A stretch of 64,000 nt of DNA, taken from CAZJVD01 sp964549505 (GTDB taxonomy: Bacteria > Bdellovibrionota > UBA1018 > CAZJVD01). The notes below the pieces were generated by a model that was not told the origin of the DNA, ran no database searches, and was given only the letters and a program-made list of their open reading frames with translations. Position 1 is the first letter of the stretch, and every line of letters begins with the position of its first letter. This document shows, piece by piece, positions 37,500 through 45,299 of the stretch. The position numbers and the translations under genes are program-made. Location of the stretch: NCBI GenBank assembly GCA_964549505.1, contig CAZJVD010000005.1, forward strand, positions 130,266-194,265, written 5' to 3'.

Positions 37500-37770
37500 G
37501 CTTTGAAACCTCCTCAACTGAAACAAACTCAATTTTATCGTCTGCTTTTATTACATAAATCGCTCAATACGCTCGACTTAGGCGAATCGACCGCTGACCT
37601 TTCCGGTCGCCACGCAGAGGCTCGTCGTGATAGCCCGGGATCTTTCGAGCTTCTTCCAGACCGCGCGTTTCGACGTCATCAACCCAAGCAGCCAAGTTCT
37701 CAACTATATGACGAGGCAGCCTTTTGATCTGCTTCTGTGCATGCCTGCTGAGAATCACCCGTTGGATCAC
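37489..37770 (-). pseudogene. higB: HigB/RelE-type toxin interrupted by an in-frame TGA
   Basis: From ATG 37770 the frame reads VILSRHAQKQIKRLPRHIVE and GLEEARKIPGYHDEPLRGDR, then RSIRLSRAY, TGA (37564-37566), AIYVIKADDKIEFVSVEEVS, KHDY and a TAA at 37489. The sequence past the stop is in frame and typical of the RelE/HigB C-terminus; the lost residue is Arg (CGA to TGA). The catalytic C-terminal strand is thus missing from the main product. Either a recent inactivation or occasional read-through. Confidence 0.85.
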
Positions 37771-37776
37771 CTATTT

Positions 37777-37830
37777 AGTATACACCTATCAGGTGAATAA
37801 CTCAAGAAATAATTCACCCATTAGGTGAAT
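37777..37830 (-). promoter_or_regulatory. higBA promoter with two operators
   Basis: On the minus strand, TTGAGT (37800-37805) and TATACT (37777-37782) are separated by exactly 17 bp. A palindrome CACCTATCAGGTG (37783-37795) lies within the spacer. A second, ATTCACC-CATTA-GGTGAAT (37812-37830), lies upstream. The shared CACC...GGTGAA design indicates autoregulation by HigA. Confidence 0.75.
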
Positions 37831-37831
37831 C

Positions 37832-37896
37832 GGCTAATTCTGGCTAAGATACGACTTAAGTCGTTGAAATCCTGTATGCAGCGCCGTCTCCACCAT
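37832..37896 (+). repeat. att-like right-end module R3 (diverged)
   Basis: GGCTA at 37832 and 37842 and core CGTCTCC at 37885: same 10-bp and 43-bp spacing as R1, R2 and R4 although the sequence between has changed. The longer core CCGTCTCCACCAT is identical to the ssrA end. Confidence 0.75.
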
Positions 37897-38186
37897 CTTT
37901 TAAATACCGGAATTCCGGAAACAAATCTGCGGGCCGAGTGAGCGTGAAGCGAGGAGAATATGTAGCCGACGACTGGGCACATGACCGCAGAAACGCTCAT
38001 TATTATCAAAAGCGCTCTGAGTCACAATCTGGTAAACTGTTTCGGTATGCAGTTCGCGATTTATTTTTCGATATTTTTTTCACTTACAGCTCTCGCCGGA
38101 GAAGGGCCCGCGCGCACGACAGCGACCGAACTGTACAATAAATATCGCGCGACTAATCCAAACAGCTGCGAATCAATTTACTACGG
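37883..38186 (+). repeat. 304-bp direct repeat, copy B
   Basis: Copy of 34944-35247 at the left end of the segment with the full metallopeptidase gene; includes the palindrome CCGGAATTCCGG (37907-37918). Confidence 0.9.
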
Positions 38187-39363
38187 CCTGTTTAGTGATG
38201 GAAAAGCCGACAAAGCGACCTTTGATGGGGATGGAATAAATACAAGAGTTGGAAATCCAAGCGATTCAAAAAATAACGACGGGGGTAAACAAAAAGTAGT
38301 AGGAGAAACGCTGTCAGGAGTTAAAGACTTCTACAAAACTTTTCTTCGAAGTTATTATGGAGATAAACTTTTCGATACGCGAGTAATAGAAGAGTGGATC
38401 GCAAGACTAGACAAGACTCAGGTCGCTTATTTTGGTTACCCAGATGACGACGAGGCGGCTACATCTGTCAGTAGACTTTATCCGAACAGTGCTGTTTTTA
38501 TGGATCTTGGAAACCAACACGGATTGGGTCATCGTTCCGAATCGGTGTCGGGATGTACTCCAAAATCTTTTCCGATTGTGGAAACTGAGTTGTACGCAAA
38601 TACCATTCAAGGTGAGCCAATCGAATCCTACCGGTTTTCCGAATATGGCCCACCGACAATCATGTATGGCGTCAGCCGGCTCAAGACTATTTCATCGCGT
38701 GCAGCGGCGGCATTCACCATGGGACATGAACTTGCCCACCTCATGGATTGGGGCAACAAAGACTTAGTGAGCTGTCTCGAAAAAGACACTTCAATCGCTG
38801 CGAGACGAACGATTGCAGATCCATTTGCACTTCAATTTATTGATATGTCGGAACTTATTAAGCCGATTCCACTAACAGAAGATTTAAAAAAAATATTAGA
38901 AGAACTCGATAAAAAAGAAGCTGAAGAGAATGCCAAGAAAAAAGGTGGCGGTGGGGACACCTATAATAGCGGTCGTGGCACGAGCCAAGTAAACTCGATA
39001 GCAAAGCTATTAGATGAAGGCAAAATTGAGGAAGCTCAGGCAGCATTGAACGATCTCGAAAAAACCGGCGTATTGCCGGATCAAATGACCGAACATGTTG
39101 CTGATGCCTTTGGGACGTTAGCGGTAACAGATTTTATTAAGAAGAATTATCCTCCAGAAAAAAGACGAGCCGCAGCCTTAGCGGTACTTTTCTCACGCCC
39201 GCCTCAACTTTACGTCGGACAAGCTGCCGACATTGCCAATAAGATTGGTTCGAAGCAGACTAATGAACGTCGGGTATTCAGAATCCTTTTGGCAAATGAG
39301 GAATTTAGGAATTTCATCGGCTGCGAGTTTGCTACCAAACCAGATCCACAATCTTGTTTTTGA
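38047..39363 (+). CDS. Secreted HExxH zinc metallopeptidase-like protein
   Basis: A 438-residue protein from ATG 38047, signal peptide IYFSIFFSLTALAGEG. The zinc motif is GHELAHLMDWG (His227, Glu228, His231). A candidate third ligand region, TEHVADAFGTLAV, lies about 120 residues later, giving a gluzincin-like arrangement. A Gly/Lys-rich linker (KKKGGGGDTYNSGRG) separates the two. Family not precisely identified. The first 140 bases of the gene are duplicated in the truncated copy at 35108. Probably acts outside the cell or in the periplasm. Only intact gene of the fourth segment. Confidence 0.8.
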   Translation: MQFAIYFSIFFSLTALAGEGPARTTATELYNKYRATNPNSCESIYYGLFSDGKADKATFDGDGINTRVGNPSDSKNNDGGKQKVVGETLSGVKDFYKTFLRSYYGDKLFDTRVIEEWIARLDKTQVAYFGYPDDDEAATSVSRLYPNSAVFMDLGNQHGLGHRSESVSGCTPKSFPIVETELYANTIQGEPIESYRFSEYGPPTIMYGVSRLKTISSRAAAAFTMGHELAHLMDWGNKDLVSCLEKDTSIAARRTIADPFALQFIDMSELIKPIPLTEDLKKILEELDKKEAEENAKKKGGGGDTYNSGRGTSQVNSIAKLLDEGKIEEAQAALNDLEKTGVLPDQMTEHVADAFGTLAVTDFIKKNYPPEKRRAAALAVLFSRPPQLYVGQAADIANKIGSKQTNERRVFRILLANEEFRNFIGCEFATKPDPQSCF

Positions 39364-39408
39364 CCTGTTGATTTTGCCCAAATTTCGGTTCATAATTTTA
39401 TTTAAACC

Positions 39409-39470
39409 GTGGCTACTTTTGGCTACTTCGCCACGCAACTTGTTGAAACTCTTCATTCGGGGCCGTCTCT
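39409..39470 (+). repeat. att-like right-end module R4
   Basis: GGCTA at 39411 and 39421, CACGCAACTTGTTGAAACTC after them, and a degenerate core CGTCTCT at 39464, again at 43 bp. Lead-in TCATAATTTTATTTAAACCG matches R1 closely. Confidence 0.8.
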
Positions 39471-39520
39471 TAAATTCCGTATCCGGAATAAGGTAATCGG
39501 CATTCTGTGTTCTGTAGAAC

Positions 39521-39960
39521 GTACTCATCAAAACACTTAAAGAGTTAAAAATTCCTCCAGTCGTCATCTTTGCGAATCCGTGCAAAAGAGACGGTACGAC
39601 GGGAGTAATCCGACAACTTAAAAAATATAGAGACGCCGGGCATTTTATTGGAAACCATACTTGCTCTCACCCACGACTTGATGATGTGGGATTTGAAAGG
39701 TATTCGGCCGATGCAAATAAAGGAGACAGGTTGCTTACTCCTCTATTTTCGGGACGGAAATTCTTTCGATACCCCTTTCTCAATGAAGGTAAAGAAGAGG
39801 GAAAGCGATCAATTATAAAAAAGTCGAAGCTCTTTTCCTGAATCATCTTATGGGTGCCGTATCTTTTTACGACGATCTTGCCATAAAAACACTAGGCCGC
39901 TCTCCTAAACATCGCTCAGCTCGGAATGGAGAAAACTGGCGAAGACTCGAAATAAATTAG
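39521..39960 (+). pseudogene. Decayed polysaccharide deacetylase
   Basis: The frame from about 39521 reads KTLKELKIPPVVIFANPCKR, then GHFIGNHTCSHPRLDDV (NodB metal-binding His pair) and FFRYPFLNEGKEEGKRS, then a TGA at 39839. One base out of phase, MGAVSFYDDLAIKTLGRSPK continues the family pattern and ends early at 39960. The N-terminal TFDDGP motif is missing, there is an internal deletion and a frameshift. Not functional. Confidence 0.8.
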
Positions 39961-39997
39961 GATCAGATCAACCTCTAATTGACCAAAAGGCTGGCAC

Positions 39998-40026
39998 TTG
40001 ACACATGCATACAAAGTGTATATGAT
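39998..40026 (+). promoter_or_regulatory. Consensus sigma-70 promoter of the DUF4160 module
   Basis: TTGACA (39998-40003), 17-bp spacer, TATGAT (40021-40026). The expected transcription start is about 40033, the same base as the ATG, so the transcript would be leaderless. Confidence 0.8.
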
Positions 40027-40032
40027 GTAGCC

Positions 40033-40269
40033 ATGCCGGTCGTGGTCCGATTTGGGCGCTTCAAATTTGTTATCTACCCCAAGGATCACAGACCTGCTCA
40101 CGTTCACGTGGTATCCCCCAGCGCCGAGGCTAAGTTCGATCTTGCAACGGGCCAGTGCCTAGCCTCTTGGGGATATTCACAGAGAACCATCGGCCAACTT
40201 CAATCGTTGGTCGATAGTAACCGCGATCTCCTAAAGGAGGCATGGGAAGAGTATGAAGGCCAAGAGTAA
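40033..40269 (+). CDS. DUF4160 domain-containing protein (putative toxin)
   Basis: A 78-residue protein; ATG 40033 begins PVVVRFGRFKFVIYPKDHRP, then AHVHVVSPSAEAKFDLATG, the DUF4160 pattern (the HxPAHVHV box is diagnostic). DUF4160 genes are usually in two-gene modules with DUF2442 and are suspected toxins; here the partner is a ribbon-helix-helix protein instead. The start coincides with the predicted transcription start. Overlaps the next gene by 17 bp. Confidence 0.85.
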   Translation: MPVVVRFGRFKFVIYPKDHRPAHVHVVSPSAEAKFDLATGQCLASWGYSQRTIGQLQSLVDSNRDLLKEAWEEYEGQE

Positions 40270-40528
40270 ATTAAGAAGCGGTGTTTTTAAGTACGGCAAT
40301 GTTGAGATGACGAATGAAGAGTTACAAGAAGCTCAAAATCCAAAGATCCGCACAACTATGTTTCTAGAGGCAGATTTGATTCGAGCCTACAAGCAAGAGG
40401 CTCTCAAGCGCGGTGTAAAATACCAGCAACTTATGCGTGAGAAGCTTCGTAACGGTTTGACCAAAGAGCTTGAATTCGAAGATCGCCTGAATCGCCTCGA
40501 AAAGAAGATGCTTAAAACTGGAACGTAG
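40253..40528 (+). CDS. Ribbon-helix-helix antitoxin-like protein
   Basis: A 91-residue protein with a CopG/BrnA-like pattern: RTTMFLEADLIRAYKQEALK, then RGVKYQQLMREKLRNGL, preceded by a Lys-rich start and followed by an acidic/basic helix (LEFEDRLNRLEKKML). It probably binds DNA as a dimer and neutralises the DUF4160 partner, which it overlaps by 17 bp. The pairing is inferred from gene order. Confidence 0.8.
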   Translation: MKAKSKLRSGVFKYGNVEMTNEELQEAQNPKIRTTMFLEADLIRAYKQEALKRGVKYQQLMREKLRNGLTKELEFEDRLNRLEKKMLKTGT

Positions 40529-40540
40529 GCAAGGTTCTAT

Positions 40541-40777
40541 ATGAAGCCAGATAACCTTAAAGATATGGTGAAAGCGGCATTCTCAATTCATCGCTTTGAC
40601 GAAATCACAAAATGGTCACGAAAGAGCATAGACGGGCTCATACGCCCTAAAGGATTTCATCAAAACTCCCTGAATGATCCCGAAATCATCCAGATGTTTA
40701 AAGAGCTTGAACAGGAAGGCTTGATTAAACTACTTGGTGATGACGATGAGTTTTTACAGGTTCTAGATAAAAAATGA
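40541..40777 (+). CDS. Small hypothetical protein
   Basis: A 78-residue acidic/basic soluble protein, no signal or membrane segment. The N-terminal half (VKAAFSIHRFDEITKWSRKS) and C-terminal half (MFKELEQEGLIKLLGDDDEF) are helical; the end resembles a winged-helix fragment. It follows the antitoxin by 12 bp and may be a third gene of that operon. Family not recognised. Confidence 0.55.
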   Translation: MKPDNLKDMVKAAFSIHRFDEITKWSRKSIDGLIRPKGFHQNSLNDPEIIQMFKELEQEGLIKLLGDDDEFLQVLDKK

Positions 40778-40845
40778 AACCCGCAGACGCTCCGGCTGTC
40801 GCGGTCCGTCGTGTGGCGTAAAAATAGATTTTGGTAAGGTTTTCG

Positions 40846-41226
40846 TTATTTGGAACTCCCCGGTTCATTCAGTTTATTAAGACAGCTTGCAACACGATCT
40901 GCCTTAATCGCCTCGTAGAGAATTTCGAGTGGTCGGATTTCTGTTCTCTTTATGGTAGCCCCAATGCGAGCGACGGCTATTTCCATCTTATCGAGCTCCT
41001 CCATACGACGACGGACAATTTCGTCAAGCTCTTGGTCCGAAGGAATGGGAGCAATCGAATCGGCACCGCAATATTTAACGAGGAGTGTGATCCGATCTGT
41101 TTGCATTAGTGACTCTACCGGCGCCTCTTTGTATGCAGCCAACAACCGTTGAAAACCGACGGTGAGATCGGTCTGTTCACGCAACTTGTTGAAACTCTTC
41201 TCGGGACTTCCCGCATCATCTGACAT
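40846..41226 (-). CDS. Hypothetical protein overlapping an R-module fragment
   Basis: A 126-residue helical, charged protein (SFNKLREQTDLTVGFQRLLA at the N-terminus; MEELDKMEIAVARIGATIKR in the middle). No motif recognised. The 23 bases around 41178-41200 encoding its residues SFNKLREQ region are identical to a piece of R4, see findings. It is divergent from the response regulator gene 11 bp away. Confidence 0.5.
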   Translation of the reverse strand: MSDDAGSPEKSFNKLREQTDLTVGFQRLLAAYKEAPVESLMQTDRITLLVKYCGADSIAPIPSDQELDEIVRRRMEELDKMEIAVARIGATIKRTEIRPLEILYEAIKADRVASCLNKLNEPGSSK

Positions 41227-41237
41227 AGGGTCCCGCC

Positions 41238-41627
41238 ATGGACCTTAGATCTTTAGACCATCAAAAACATAAGACCGTCATGGTAGTTGATAATGACGAG
41301 GATCTACGTACGGTTCTAACGACGATCTTGGACAACGAAGGCATAGACGTAGTAACGGCTGGCGATGGTCAAGAAGCTCTCGGTCTGTTGGACGAGGGAG
41401 AGGTTCCCGACCTTATTCTTACCGACATGAGCATGCCTGGGATGAATGGCAGCGATTTTTTTTCGAGGCTGAAAAGTAATTTAAAAACAAAAGATGTGCC
41501 GGTAATTATAATTTCAGGCATGCAGGATCTTGAAGCGAAACTCGCGCTCATCGGTGCAAAACTGTTCCTAAAAAAGCCATACGACCTCGATACACTCACC
41601 ACTCTCGTCAAAAGGTATCTGCATTAG
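41238..41627 (+). CDS. Single-domain response regulator (CheY-like)
   Basis: A 129-residue receiver domain: acidic pocket VVDNDEDLR (Asp18, Asp20), phosphoacceptor Asp63 in LILTDMSMPGMNG, switch Ser in VIIISGMQD and Lys in FLKKPYD. No output domain, so it signals by protein contact or in a phosphorelay. The convergent histidine kinase gene ends 5 bp away and is the natural partner. Confidence 0.92.
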   Translation: MDLRSLDHQKHKTVMVVDNDEDLRTVLTTILDNEGIDVVTAGDGQEALGLLDEGEVPDLILTDMSMPGMNGSDFFSRLKSNLKTKDVPVIIISGMQDLEAKLALIGAKLFLKKPYDLDTLTTLVKRYLH

Positions 41628-41632
41628 AATTT

Positions 41633-42736
41633 TTAAACTACAGGCGAAGCGGGAACCGTACCCGGCATCAGACGTGGAAGGATAATCTTAATTGCGCATC
41701 CGCCCGGGATGTTTTCTGCGGAGATATCGCCCCCACAATGTGCAACGGCTTTGCGGGCAATAGACAGACCTAGGCCCAAGCCGCTCGTATCCACGCTGAA
41801 CTGGGTAAAGGGTTTAAAAATCTCGCTCATTTTTTCAGGGGCAATGCCGCCGCACTGATCCGTCACTACGATTTCAATTTTATCGCCTTTGGCATGAGCC
41901 ATGATGTTAATATTGCCTTTGGGCTTAGTATATTTCATCGCATTTTGAACCAGATTTCCGAGGGCAGACAGCACCAAATGGCGATCCGTCTTTACTTCAA
42001 GACTCGTGTCGACTTGAATCGTTATCGTTTGTTCTCTAGTTCCGGCTTCGATCTCTGCCGTAACTAAAAGGTGATTTACAAGTTCAATAATAGAGAATTG
42101 CTCTTCATGAATTTCGCTTTCAGATCGTAATTTAATTTCAGACAGTGATCTATCAAGGAGCAAATGCATCTCCTTTAAACTATGAGAAAGAACTCTGGCC
42201 GTACTGCCCGAAACACCAACAATTCCCTTGGACATCATCTCGGAAGCAATAATGGCTCTATTCAATGAGTTTCTAAGTTCGTGAGCGAGCATCCCTAAAT
42301 GTTCAACCTCGCGTGCCTTAGTTACAATACTGCGACCTGCCTCAAATTCTGTGACAGCCCCAGCAATGGCAATATCCAGACAACGATTAAGATTATGAAA
42401 TTCCAAAGCTGAGATGGACGCTTTCATTTTGCTAGCAATTTCAGTAACCGCCTGACAAATGGCTCCATACGCATGCACCACATGCGAAAGGGTATAACCC
42501 AACCTAAGAAGTTCTCTGCCATGCAGTGCGGCCGCACCCAACAATGCATGCTCGTCTTTGACACTGACGATTGCTTGGTTCTTGTCCAAAATAGCAATCA
42601 GCTGGTTAAAAAAAATGGGGAGGCCTTTTTGAAGTTCGTCCGATACAGGGCGGAGTGCTGCAAGGGCAACCGTCTTCTTCTCACTCAGTGCAAGAATTAC
42701 GTTCCGATTTTCACCTAGAAATGAATAAAGTGACAC
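41633..42736 (-). CDS. Sensor histidine kinase
   Basis: A 367-residue protein from GTG 42736, preceded by GGAG at 7 bp (a TTG at 42757 is less likely). No membrane segment is visible, so the sensor part (residues about 1-150) is cytoplasmic and similar to RsbU-N/RsbR-type helical regions (ELLRLGYTLSHVVHAYGAIC). H-box MLAHELRNSLNRAI, N-box LSALGNLVQNAMKYTKP, G1 VVTDQCGGIAPEKM and G2 SGLGLGLSIARKAV are all intact. Probably phosphorylates the adjacent CheY-like protein. Confidence 0.92.
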   Translation of the reverse strand: MSLYSFLGENRNVILALSEKKTVALAALRPVSDELQKGLPIFFNQLIAILDKNQAIVSVKDEHALLGAAALHGRELLRLGYTLSHVVHAYGAICQAVTEIASKMKASISALEFHNLNRCLDIAIAGAVTEFEAGRSIVTKAREVEHLGMLAHELRNSLNRAIIASEMMSKGIVGVSGSTARVLSHSLKEMHLLLDRSLSEIKLRSESEIHEEQFSIIELVNHLLVTAEIEAGTREQTITIQVDTSLEVKTDRHLVLSALGNLVQNAMKYTKPKGNINIMAHAKGDKIEIVVTDQCGGIAPEKMSEIFKPFTQFSVDTSGLGLGLSIARKAVAHCGGDISAENIPGGCAIKIILPRLMPGTVPASPVV

Positions 42737-42979
42737 TGTGTAACTCCAATGAAGCAAGCATAGGCCTTTAAGCGAGGCAAAGACAGCAGCAACTGGTCTC
42801 CGTCATCCTAGTGGTACACGAGTCGCCAAATACCTCTGGGACGACTTGGAGAGCATGGAATAGCAGTGGTCGACTCGTTTCGATCCCTCTACCTTTCAAA
42901 GTCTGATCATGAAAATCCGTATGCGACCTTTTAGAAACCGATCAAAAAACCCGAACCATAAGATGCGGGAGAACTCTTG

Positions 42980-43996
42980 GTGAACGCCGTCAAAATCTTG
43001 ATACCCATAATTCTAGGGCACCTTCTTTCTGCTTCCGCGTCGACGGCCCAAGACACCCTCTTGAAAGCCATCACGCCGCTTTTACAGGACCCCATGAAAG
43101 ATGTGACACCACACTATTGTGGGTCTAGCGATCCAAAACCAAAGGGGTACCAAAAGCCAGAAAAACAATTTCCATTAGAACCGTCACGATTTTTGGAACG
43201 TAAGCAGGTTCCCGAACACATTTTAAACTTAGCGAAGCAATCTACAAGACGTCTTTGCACATGCAATGTTTCCTTTAGTAACTGCATTACTATCTTTGCC
43301 ATAACAGATGGTGGAGTTTTCATCACAAACGAACATGCCGTACAGTTTTTAGAGAGTAATTTGAGAGCGAGAAAAGAGGATCCAACAAGATATGGAGGCC
43401 CACCCTGTAAGTATGATTATGTCGCTGTCGACGACAGCGGAACTAAAGTACCCGTGACTCCGCGTTTCGTTAAACGCGGAGCTCATAAGCGAAACGCGAA
43501 CGACGTCGGTATGTCGTTATGGAAACCATCCGAACACTTCAAATTGAAAACTGAAGACTTTGAAGACCGCACGACGGACCTAGCGACGCTAGAAATTACC
43601 GAATTAGAAACAGCAATGGCGATACCTTACGCCAAAGAGAAACTAAGAACTGGTTCCTTGGTTTACCATTTTGGATTCCCTGCGGTAAATACAGGCGAAC
43701 CCTCTAAGGAAACACTGGATCCTTTCGATCTCATCCCAAGCGTGTCGTCGGGCCAAGTTAGTTCCATCGCTCCTAAGAACGTCGAAGGAACATTTTTAGG
43801 GATCGAAGGTACGAGCGGCGGCCCAGTCGTAAGTGAAAAGGGCGAACTTGTGGGTATTTTCTGGGGCAAAGCGCTGACCTGGCGAGAAAGTCTAGATACT
43901 CCGGAAATCAAACATTATTTAGATGAAAATGGCTATCCTCCAGAGCGCTCATTCTTTATTCCTGCGGAATACGTCAAAGAGTTCCTGGCAAAATAG
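42980..43996 (+). CDS. Exported trypsin-like (S1-type) serine protease
   Basis: A 338-residue protein; GTG 42980 is preferred over TTG 42977 because GGGAG lies 8 bp upstream. Signal peptide ILIPIILGHLLSASASTAQ. Catalytic triad: His in VFITNEHAVQF, Asp in TTDLATLEI, Ser in GIEGTSGGPVVSEKGELVGI. Four Cys (HYCGS, RLCTCNVSFSNC) may form disulphides. Similar to V8/DegP-like single-domain proteases. Periplasmic or secreted. Moderately AT-rich. Confidence 0.85.
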   Translation: MNAVKILIPIILGHLLSASASTAQDTLLKAITPLLQDPMKDVTPHYCGSSDPKPKGYQKPEKQFPLEPSRFLERKQVPEHILNLAKQSTRRLCTCNVSFSNCITIFAITDGGVFITNEHAVQFLESNLRARKEDPTRYGGPPCKYDYVAVDDSGTKVPVTPRFVKRGAHKRNANDVGMSLWKPSEHFKLKTEDFEDRTTDLATLEITELETAMAIPYAKEKLRTGSLVYHFGFPAVNTGEPSKETLDPFDLIPSVSSGQVSSIAPKNVEGTFLGIEGTSGGPVVSEKGELVGIFWGKALTWRESLDTPEIKHYLDENGYPPERSFFIPAEYVKEFLAK

Positions 43997-43999
43997 AGC

Positions 44000-45235
44000 A
44001 TGATTAAAAACAAAGTCGATATTACTGTATTTGGTGCAACGGGCTTTACCGGTCTGCAGGTTTGCCAAGTAACCGATCAGGTCGCTAGAAAACTCAGTTT
44101 GAAGTGGGCCATGGCTGGTCGAGACAAAGAAAAGCTGCAACAGTTACGAACCCAGTTTGAAAGCCTGCCGGAGATTTTTGAGGCCGATACAACTGACAAA
44201 TCTTCGTTAATTAAGATGGCGGAACACTCTAAAGTCGTTCTCAATTGCGTCGGCCCATTTCGCTTCCACGGCGAACAGGTAGTCGATGCGTGCATTCAGG
44301 GAGGTTCCGACTACTTAGACATTTCGGGCGAACCACAGTTCATCGAGATGAGCTTGCTTAAGTATAACGACGCCGCAAAAACCCAGAAAGTAAGAATTGT
44401 ACACGCTTGTGGTTTTGATTCCGTGCCCGCAGATTTTGGTGCATTACTTCTTCGAAGTGATGCACAAACGTCCGGATTCCCATTATGCCATATCGATAGT
44501 TTCCTTCAGTTCGACCCCGGCTCCGCTGACTTTCGAGTGAACTATGCAACATATGTTTCTGCGATTCATGGATTGCAGCACTGGGATCATCTTGGCGGAC
44601 TTCGTCGGTCGCTGCGAGAAAACAGATGGCCGATCGCCGTTTCGAGATTTCTCAAAGAAAGTAAACTGAAGAAACACCCGTTTTATGACTCTCGCATTAA
44701 GGGGTGGGCGACCCTCTTCATGGGGGCAGACGCCTCGGTAGTTATGAGTACTCAGCGCACACTGACAGCAAATGGAAATACGACGACTTTTCCTCATTAC
44801 AATGCTTACTATAGGTTCGACCGAGTAACTGCCTTGATGAAAGCGATTAGGGTGGCGTTTCGTTTTATGTTGCTCGCAAGAAGCAAGGTGGGTCGCAATT
44901 TACTTCTGAAGTTTCCTGAATTCTTTTCTTCGGGATTTGTGAGTAAAACAAATCCATCGCGTGAACAGTTAAAAACGGCAACTTTCAAGATGTCGATGCT
45001 CGGGGTTGGAGACAATCATAAAAACTATCCAAGACAATTAGAAGTGACTGGACCCGATCCGGGTTACGTTGCAACTCCCCATATTCTTGTCCAGCTTGCT
45101 GTTCTTCTCTTAAAGAATGAAGGCCTAACTCCACGCCTCTATGGCACGTTCACGCCAGGTGCACTATTTGATCCGTCGACTGCACGGGACGTTTTGAAGG
45201 CGTGCGGAATTGATTTTCGGTTTTCCGACGCTTGA
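44000..45235 (+). CDS. Saccharopine dehydrogenase-like / trans-acting enoyl reductase family protein
   Basis: A 411-residue protein starting 3 bp after the protease stop. The N-terminal Rossmann motif ITVFGATGFTGLQVCQ binds NAD(P), then WAMAGRDKEKL, VVLNCVGPFRFHGEQVVDAC and DYLDISGEPQF, HACGFDSVPADFGALLL. This is the Sccpdh_NADP family, which includes lysine-pathway relatives and mycobacterial trans-acting enoyl reductases. Substrate unknown; no lysine genes nearby. Confidence 0.9.
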   Translation: MIKNKVDITVFGATGFTGLQVCQVTDQVARKLSLKWAMAGRDKEKLQQLRTQFESLPEIFEADTTDKSSLIKMAEHSKVVLNCVGPFRFHGEQVVDACIQGGSDYLDISGEPQFIEMSLLKYNDAAKTQKVRIVHACGFDSVPADFGALLLRSDAQTSGFPLCHIDSFLQFDPGSADFRVNYATYVSAIHGLQHWDHLGGLRRSLRENRWPIAVSRFLKESKLKKHPFYDSRIKGWATLFMGADASVVMSTQRTLTANGNTTTFPHYNAYYRFDRVTALMKAIRVAFRFMLLARSKVGRNLLLKFPEFFSSGFVSKTNPSREQLKTATFKMSMLGVGDNHKNYPRQLEVTGPDPGYVATPHILVQLAVLLLKNEGLTPRLYGTFTPGALFDPSTARDVLKACGIDFRFSDA

Positions 45236-45299
45236 ATTACGCAGCTCGTAAGCTAGAATCTACTTTCGGATACAAAACGGCCGTGTTTAAGTTCGTTCT

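Noticed and set aside
37564..37566. TGA in higB as a selenocysteine codon
   Set aside because: No SECIS-like hairpin noted and the family has Arg here; a nonsense mutation is simpler.
33028..39470. R modules as integron attC sites
   Set aside because: They lack paired GTTRRRY/RYYYAAC ends, and the recombinase lacks the integron-specific context; the arm-plus-core geometry fits phage-type att sites better.
33028..39470. R modules as a CRISPR array
   Set aside because: Units are kilobases apart with genes between, no short uniform spacers and no cas genes.
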